A stretch of 18,157 nt of DNA, taken from the NCBI GenBank assembly GCA_002255105.1, contig NJEK01000002.1, positions 1 through 18,157 on the forward strand. Reading direction: 5' to 3'. Source of the stretch: Candidatus Wolframiiraptor sp. EX4484-121. GTDB lineage: Archaea; Thermoproteota; Nitrososphaeria_A; Caldarchaeales; Wolframiiraptoraceae. The notes under the pieces are model-generated. The model was not told the origin of the DNA. It was given only the letters and a program-made list of their open reading frames with translations, and ran no database searches. Positions 13,613 through 18,157 of this stretch are shown piece after piece. A program made the position numbers and the translations under genes. How positions within the stretch are numbered: the first letter of the stretch is position 1; each line of letters begins with the position of its first letter.

Positions 13613-14320
13613 GTGTCCGTGAGGAGGGTTAGAAGCGGTATTCCAGGTCTTGATGAACTTATCGAAGGCGGATTCCCAGCTGGGAGGACGTATCTCGTAT
13701 GCGGTGAGGCTGGAGCCGGCAAGACTACATTCGCCCTCCAATTCATCTACTATGGAGCCCAGCATGGAGAGCCAGGGGTATTCCTTACAATAGATGAGAG
13801 GCCTGAGCACGTGGTTGAGGATGCGGAGTCCCTGGGATGGGATCTCAGAAGGCTTATCGAGGATGGGAAGATCTTGATGGCTGAGATAACCCCATACTTC
13901 TCCGGGGTTGGCAGGATACCGCATCAGAAGATCGTCGATGAGATAAAGGCTCTGATCTCTCAGATAGAGGCTAAGAGGCTCGCGATAGATCCCATAGCCC
14001 CCCTAGTCCTTGAGGGTGGAGGGGATTCGGCGGCCGCTCAAACGGCCATAAGGGGGTATATCAGGAGCTTGATCCACGCCTTAGACGATATGGGTATAAC
14101 GACAATCGCCACCTCTGAAATACCCACAGGAACGAATCAGCTGAGCAGGTATGGGATAGAGGAGTTCCTGGTATCCGGGGTGATAGTCTTGGGCTTTAGG
14201 AGGGGGGAGACGGGCTTCAAGCGAGAGATTTATATAAGGAAGATGAGGGGCGTCAACCATAGCATGAACATTTATAGCTATGTCATCAAGAAAGGTTTAG
14301 GGATAGTCATCTCACTGTAG
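13613..14320 (+). CDS. KaiC-like RecA-superfamily ATPase with intact catalytic motifs
   Basis: A 235-residue single KaiC domain (RAD55/KaiC group). Motifs: SGIPGLDELIEGGFPAGRTYL (8-28), the family N-terminal signature (cut: SGIPGLDEL, GGFPAGRTYL); Walker A GEAGAGKT (31-38); an acidic pair Asp61-Glu62 in LTIDERPEH at the place of the KaiC catalytic Glu-Glu; LGWDL (74-78); and Walker B LAIDPIAPL with Asp126. RKMRG near residue 212 resembles the KaiC arginine/lysine finger region. It should bind and hydrolyse ATP and likely form hexamers. It is the only one of three KaiC-like domains in this operon with all catalytic residues. GTG 13613 is the only start that leaves the KaiC signature intact. 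The next gene begins 9-15 bp downstream. Confidence 0.88.
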   Translation: MSVRRVRSGIPGLDELIEGGFPAGRTYLVCGEAGAGKTTFALQFIYYGAQHGEPGVFLTIDERPEHVVEDAESLGWDLRRLIEDGKILMAEITPYFSGVGRIPHQKIVDEIKALISQIEAKRLAIDPIAPLVLEGGGDSAAAQTAIRGYIRSLIHALDDMGITTIATSEIPTGTNQLSRYGIEEFLVSGVIVLGFRRGETGFKREIYIRKMRGVNHSMNIYSYVIKKGLGIVISL

Positions 14321-14335
14321 GCGAGAGGGATGTTC

Positions 14336-15514
14336 ATGAAGCTCAAAACCGGTGTAATGTTACTCGACGACATGCTTAAAGGAGGCCTTGAAACCGGGGC
14401 AACTACCTTAATAACCTCGAAGCCGTTCACCGAGGCGACACCACTTGCCTATCAGATAGCGTATACGTGGCTGGATGCAGGATATCCCGTGATCTACTTG
14501 ACGAATAATAAGAGGCCGGATATAATAATGGAGGATGTAAGGAGATATGGATGGGATCTAGCCAGGTTTAGGGAGGAGGGCTCACTCGTCTTCGTAGATG
14601 CTTACACCGGTTTTATGGGGATTAAGAGCGAGGAAAGGTATGCAGTATTGAATCCATATAATCTTGAGGAGGTTGATGGAGCTTTACTGAAGGCCATTAA
14701 CGATGTCGGGAAGAGTTCATTGATAATTATAGACTCGCTCTCAACCATGATTGATCACTTTGGGGAGATAGTAGTCGAGAAGTTTGAGGAGTGGAGGAGA
14801 ATAACGATCCTAAACGATTCACACATGTTGTATATCTTCATCGAGTGGGATTTCGATGAGGAGGTTAAGCGTAAATTGAAAGATAGAGTTGATAACATAA
14901 TAAGCTTAAGCCCGATCGAGAAGGGGGTGATACTAAGCGATTTCTTCACCATAGAGAAAGTTGGAGGGAAACCCATCAAACCGGTATCGATACCGTTCAG
15001 ATATGTGAAACCCGGGGGGATGAAGATATATGTTCCAAAGATCTTGATAACAGGGCCCTATCATGCTGGGAAGACCACAGTTGTCCACGCCCTATCGACG
15101 AGAGCCGTCAGCGTTCAGCGGGGTGAGACCACCGTGGCCCTAGACTTCGGCCACTTCGAGCATAAGGGATTTCAAGCAGACCTCTTCGGGACTATAGGCC
15201 AGCAGAGGTTTGATCCAATTCTCGAGCAGCTTGGGGGGGAGACTCTCGGAGTGATTCTGGTGGTCGATAGCACAGATCCGTCGAGCTTCCCGAGGGCCAT
15301 AGAGATGCTTCATAAGGCGAGAGTCTATGGATTACCCCTCGTGGTCTTCGCGAATAAGCAGGATCTACCAGGGGCGTTGCCGCCCGAGAAGGTTAGAGAG
15401 CTGATGAGGCTCCCGAGCGATGTCCCTGTGATCGGAACCGTTGCGACTAAGAAGATTAATATAATCGAGGGAGTTGAAGAGTTATTAAAGCTCATCTTTA
15501 AGGGGGTGGGCTGA
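14336..15514 (+). CDS. Pseudo-KaiC fused to COG2229/MglA/CvnD-like small GTPase
   Basis: A 392-residue two-domain fusion. Residues 1-225 follow the KaiC domain plan (LKTGVMLLDDMLKGGLETGA, RYGWDL, Walker B-like LIIIDSLST with Asp133). But the Walker A loop is replaced by TSKPFTEATP (about 27-36) and the catalytic acidic pair by Asn57-Asn58 (LTNNKRPD). Residues 235-392 are a small GTPase: G1 GPYHAGKT (240-247), TTVALDFGH (265-273) as switch I region, DLFGTIGQQRF (282-292) as G3, NKQD (340-343) as G4 and ATK (370-372) as G5. The FGTxGQxRF form is that of COG2229 GTPases, which pair with Roadblock proteins in Streptomyces conservons. A GTPase is thus tied to a domain that can probably join KaiC-type rings but not hydrolyse ATP. 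I chose ATG 14336 because GAGAGGG (14323-14329) abuts the earlier ATG 14330 with no spacing but lies 6 nt from this one. Confidence 0.88.
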   Translation: MKLKTGVMLLDDMLKGGLETGATTLITSKPFTEATPLAYQIAYTWLDAGYPVIYLTNNKRPDIIMEDVRRYGWDLARFREEGSLVFVDAYTGFMGIKSEERYAVLNPYNLEEVDGALLKAINDVGKSSLIIIDSLSTMIDHFGEIVVEKFEEWRRITILNDSHMLYIFIEWDFDEEVKRKLKDRVDNIISLSPIEKGVILSDFFTIEKVGGKPIKPVSIPFRYVKPGGMKIYVPKILITGPYHAGKTTVVHALSTRAVSVQRGETTVALDFGHFEHKGFQADLFGTIGQQRFDPILEQLGGETLGVILVVDSTDPSSFPRAIEMLHKARVYGLPLVVFANKQDLPGALPPEKVRELMRLPSDVPVIGTVATKKINIIEGVEELLKLIFKGVG

Positions 15515-15518
15515 GGCG

Positions 15519-15887
15519 ATGTCGACAACCCGTGAGATCCTCAGAAGCCTTCTGATGGAGTTTAACAGAAGCTCCGGAGCATTGGCGTCGGCGCTCGTAA
15601 CGAGGGATGGGATCCTGATCTCCAGCGCCCTACCCGAAGACGTTGACGCGGAGGCGTTCGCGGCCATGACCGCAACCATGGTTGGAGCGGCTGAAACCGC
15701 CTTCTCCGAGCTAAAGGCCGGGGCGGCGGAGAGGGTGATCGTCGAGGGGAGTAGGACTAAGATAGTCGCCGTCGGCGCCGGGGAGAATGCGATCCTAGTC
15801 GCGATGGCGCCTAGGGAGGCGGCTCTTGGACTGATTCTCCACGAGATCCGCAAGGTTGGCGATAAGATCAGGAAGGTTTTAAGCTAA
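15519..15887 (+). CDS. Roadblock/LC7 domain protein (MglB/CvnB-like)
   Basis: A 122-residue single Roadblock/LC7 domain. The N-terminal helix REILRSLLMEFNRS leads to ASALVTRDGILISSALP, the classic beta hairpin with the RDG turn. The central amphipathic helix DVDAEAFAAMTATMVGAAETAFSEL (cut: AEAFAAMTATMVGAA), the strands RVIVEGSRTKIVAVGAGENAILVAMA, and a C-terminal helix then follow. Proteins of this fold dimerise and bind MglA/COG2229 GTPases as GAPs or adaptors. The start lies 4 bp after the stop of the GTPase fusion, with GAGGCG just before it, so co-production is very likely. No membrane segment or extra domain is present. It is the obvious partner for the GTPase half of the preceding protein. 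Confidence 0.92.
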   Translation: MSTTREILRSLLMEFNRSSGALASALVTRDGILISSALPEDVDAEAFAAMTATMVGAAETAFSELKAGAAERVIVEGSRTKIVAVGAGENAILVAMAPREAALGLILHEIRKVGDKIRKVLS

Positions 15888-15973
15888 AACTCGGGATTTT
15901 GGAAAGGTGTTATGAGAGCTTGACACCTGCTTCAGGCTTTGATTTTCCAACCAATCATTCACCAAATTCTACT

Positions 15974-16651
15974 ATGTCATTCGAGATGATGGAGACGGGC
16001 TGCAAGGCGATCGATGAAAGGATTGGGGGATTTAGGAGAGGGGCCATAATCCTAGTCTTAGGGCCGCCGATGGGGGGAAAGAGGAGCATCTGCAGAAACT
16101 TCATCACGAGGGGGCTGAGACTAGGCGAGGGATGCATAGTTAGTTGCACAAATACGACGGCCGAGCAGGAGCATCAGGAGTTCAAGAGAATTCTTGGATC
16201 AGATGCCGATAAATTTCTCAATGAGGGAAGATTGGCTTACATAGATTTATTCTCGGCGGCGATAGGCGCCCCGCTGGAGGAGAAGCAATATATTAAGAGG
16301 ATTCCAAGCGCATCGGATTTAACATCATATAATGTCGCATTGAGGGAGCTATTATCATCCATGCGGAGAAGAGAGCTGGAGGTGAGACTATTATTCGACT
16401 CGGTTTCAACCCTCCTACTATACAATCCATTCCAAACGGTTTCGAGATTCCTGCACGTATTATTTGGAAAGCTTAGGGCGATGAGGGTGACAGGTCTATT
16501 TCTTCTAGAGGAAGAAGCACATGAGAGAAGCGTTGTGGCAACGGTCATGGGGATGTGTAATGGGGTGTTGAGGGTAAAGTCCGAGGATGGGAAGAGGCTG
16601 ATAAAATATGAGAGCGAGACGGCGCGAATAGACTGGATCGCATGCGATTAA
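15974..16651 (+). CDS. KaiC-like ATPase-fold protein with degenerate nucleotide site
   Basis: About 225 residues with the KaiC/RAD55 plan. METGCKAIDERIGGFRRGAIILVLG (cut: GCKAIDERIGGFRRG) is the N-terminal signature, and a P-loop-like GPPMGGKRS (30-38) has Arg where Ser/Thr should ligate magnesium. VSCTNTTAEQ puts Thr59-Asn60 where the catalytic acids belong, and RLLFDSVST (about 138-146) is a normal Walker B. It may bind nucleotide weakly but is unlikely to hydrolyse it well. The frame stays open upstream to TTG 15899. I prefer ATG 15974 because those 25 codons read as non-coding in this genome's usage (FPTNHSPNST) and the KaiC fold begins right after the ATG. The 86-bp gap from the Roadblock gene has no clear Shine-Dalgarno and could hold a separate promoter. 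Its stop abuts the stop of the converging gene with no spacer. Confidence 0.78.
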   Translation: MSFEMMETGCKAIDERIGGFRRGAIILVLGPPMGGKRSICRNFITRGLRLGEGCIVSCTNTTAEQEHQEFKRILGSDADKFLNEGRLAYIDLFSAAIGAPLEEKQYIKRIPSASDLTSYNVALRELLSSMRRRELEVRLLFDSVSTLLLYNPFQTVSRFLHVLFGKLRAMRVTGLFLLEEEAHERSVVATVMGMCNGVLRVKSEDGKRLIKYESETARIDWIACD

Positions 16652-18157
16652 TCATCCGCCAACAGTTATCTTATATGGAACATATCTACTTGAATAGTAG
16701 ATCGCGTATCCACCTCTAATACCCACACGATAGAACGCGTTCACCTCCCTCTGCAGCTCAAATGCGGGAGTAAACCATCCATCAACATAATCAAAGACAT
16801 ATACTCCATATAATAGATGTTCTCTCTCATTCCCCGATAGATTCTCAAGCACCTTAGACAGGTATCTCTGATAGCTATCTATCGAGACATCATCCGTCCT
16901 AACATAGTAGATTCTGTTAACCCATGGAGCCGTCTTTAAGACCACATAGTCGGCATTCTTCATGAGAATTAAGGTCGAGTTCACATCATTTGTCGAATCA
17001 ATCCCCTCGACGAATATCTCTCCACATCTAGATGATTTAAGTCTTTTGAGCAGAGGGAGGATATACGGCATTTTATCTCCCTTAATCTTCCAATCATTCC
17101 AATCCATGAGATATACACCATCGAATCCGAAGTCCTTGACGATAGACTTCACCTTCGTTGAGAAATAGTCGGCGTATAGGATGCGCTTTCCATTCATGTT
17201 CACGGTTGAGTTGAATAATAATACATCCTGAGATCCAAGGATCTCTGGATGGCTTTCAACCCAGTCCACAGCGAATCCCTGAACCCCATAATGATACTTG
17301 ATCTTTTCCTTCCTCAAGTATATTCCAAGCAAGACCTTAACTCCTCTAGAATGTAGCTCGTCTATAAGCCACCTTACATCTTTATACCTCCACCTCTCTG
17401 CAACCGTCTTAAACCTCATATATCTAGTAACATCCTTTTCAGGCTCATAACCTTGATATGTGTCCACGAAGTCTGGGGAGAATGAGAGAACCACGTAATT
17501 GACGTTATAGTGTTTGAGGAATTGGGATACGCTCTCACCACTACCCGGAATGAATGCCGAGTCAGGGCTCTCAGGAATTCCAACCCTTATCGGGGCATTA
17601 TGGAGTCTTACTCCACTCGGCGTTGGGAGGATGCAGAGAAGTCCAAAGGCTACTATGGCCACGGTTACTATGATATTCCATCTATTCAGGATCACGAGAT
17701 CCAGCTTCTTGAAGTTCGCGAAGTCCATGCTGAGAGCTACAAATAGGACCGTATAGGATGACGCGAGCCAGAGGACTGCAGAGGAGATCAAAAGTATGAA
17801 GTTCCTCTTAAGATGTTTTTCAGCCCAGAAGCTCTTTGAGAGTAGGAGGAGAGGGATTAGGGTCAGAGTGTATTGTATGTTTACTTTCGGGGACGTGGCC
17901 AAGAAGACTGCAACAGTCGCAGCACAGGCGTCAATATACCTATCATTATTCAACCCAACCTTGATCCTCCTGTAAATGTAGAGGGTGGCTATGAGAAATG
18001 CCGTGAATGGTATATACCAGAAGTTTGATAAGTTTATGAAGGTGGAAACCGCTATCCAATAGGTGAATCCTCCCACGCTCTTTGTGTGATGGAATAACGC
18101 GTTGAAGTATTCGATTGGAGTCGTTAGGAATGGTGTTGATATTGCGAGGAAGACTGC
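16652..18157 (-). CDS. GT-C-like membrane protein fused to a TIM-barrel glycosidase-like domain (5' end outside the window)
   Basis: The frame is open to the window edge: 27 more in-frame codons precede GTG 18076 without a stop and look like real protein (TPIEYFNALFHHTKS). The gene is therefore truncated by the window. The visible N-terminal part (about 180 residues) has several membrane helices. FLATSPKVNIQYTLTLIPLLLL (cut: SPKVNIQYTLTLIPL) resembles the C-terminal membrane part of GT-C/DUF2029-like glycosyltransferases. After a last helix (about residues 133-151 from GTG 18076), about 320 residues form a probably extracytoplasmic domain with a TIM-barrel pattern: NYVVLSFSPD, LIDELHSRGVKVLLGIY, YADYFSTKVKSIVKDFGFDGVYLMDWND (cut: YADYFSTKVK, FDGVYLMDWND) and ADYVVLKTAPW. 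DWND (325-328) is a likely catalytic acid region, as in GH13/GH114-like barrels. Low-GC codon use is noticeable by eye. Confidence 0.65.
   Translation of the reverse strand, partial: AVFLAISTPFLTTPIEYFNALFHHTKSVGGFTYWIAVSTFINLSNFWYIPFTAFLIATLYIYRRIKVGLNNDRYIDACAATVAVFLATSPKVNIQYTLTLIPLLLLSKSFWAEKHLKRNFILLISSAVLWLASSYTVLFVALSMDFANFKKLDLVILNRWNIIVTVAIVAFGLLCILPTPSGVRLHNAPIRVGIPESPDSAFIPGSGESVSQFLKHYNVNYVVLSFSPDFVDTYQGYEPEKDVTRYMRFKTVAERWRYKDVRWLIDELHSRGVKVLLGIYLRKEKIKYHYGVQGFAVDWVESHPEILGSQDVLLFNSTVNMNGKRILYADYFSTKVKSIVKDFGFDGVYLMDWNDWKIKGDKMPYILPLLKRLKSSRCGEIFVEGIDSTNDVNSTLILMKNADYVVLKTAPWVNRIYYVRTDDVSIDSYQRYLSKVLENLSGNEREHLLYGVYVFDYVDGWFTPAFELQREVNAFYRVGIRGGYAIYYSSRYVPYKITVGG

Noticed and set aside
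15899..15973. Upstream TTG extension of the last KaiC-like gene
   Set aside because: The 25 extra codons read as non-coding, have no Shine-Dalgarno and precede the natural KaiC N-terminal signature. Kept only as an alternative start.

Overview
The window is archaeal chromosomal DNA. The evidence is a PCNA sliding clamp, a methanogen-type (type 2) seryl-tRNA synthetase, a Thermococcus-style HypA/ATPase-type HypB pair, an Nop2/Sun RNA methyltransferase followed by a Nip7-like protein, KaiC-like ATPases, AGG/AGA-rich arginine usage, mixed ATG/GTG/TTG starts, TATA-like boxes at leaderless-promoter distance, and tRNA genes without an encoded CCA. I cannot assign a lineage from sequence alone. An uncultivated, probably hydrogen-metabolising and possibly thermophilic archaeon (Thermoproteota or a methanogen relative) fits.

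Layout. 1-3425: the C-terminal end of an unknown protein, a membrane-anchored winged-helix regulator, type-2 SerRS (minus strand), then PCNA. 3545-4826: a saccharopine-dehydrogenase-family oxidoreductase and tRNA-Pro(CGG). 4867-6776: two overlapping three-helix membrane proteins (minus) diverging from a GT4-like glycosyltransferase. 6759-8107: hypB (ATPase type) and hypA in one operon (minus), then tRNA-Arg(TCG). 8137-10150: a leaderless EVE-domain protein diverging from an NSUN methyltransferase/Nip7-like gene pair.

The most interesting part is 10113-18157. Two gene sets diverge from one 49-bp AT-rich intergenic region (13564-13612). Leftward runs a coupled operon: TPR protein, PelF-like glycosyltransferase, PelG-like MOP flippase, each joined to the next by an ATGA overlap. 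This pair resembles the polymerase/transporter core of bacterial Pel exopolysaccharide secretion. Rightward runs a signalling operon: a KaiC-type ATPase with intact motifs; a fusion of a KaiC-like domain that has lost its catalytic residues to a COG2229/MglA/CvnD-like small GTPase; a Roadblock/LC7 protein of the MglB/CvnB kind; and a second KaiC-like protein with a degenerate P-loop. Facing this operon, with no spacer, is the 3' part of a large membrane protein joining a GT-C-like membrane region to a TIM-barrel glycosidase-like domain. The inferred system is a polysaccharide synthesis and export machine whose activity or cell position is controlled by a GTPase-Roadblock-KaiC switch, with the GTPase docked to ATPase rings through its pseudo-KaiC half. 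No single family here is new. The fusion, the mix of one intact and two degenerate KaiC-like domains, and the link to PelF/PelG are what appear unusual.

Coding density is very high. No gene-free stretch exceeds 300 bases; the longest gap is the 218 bp between serS and pcn. No insertion sequence, CRISPR array or rRNA was seen.
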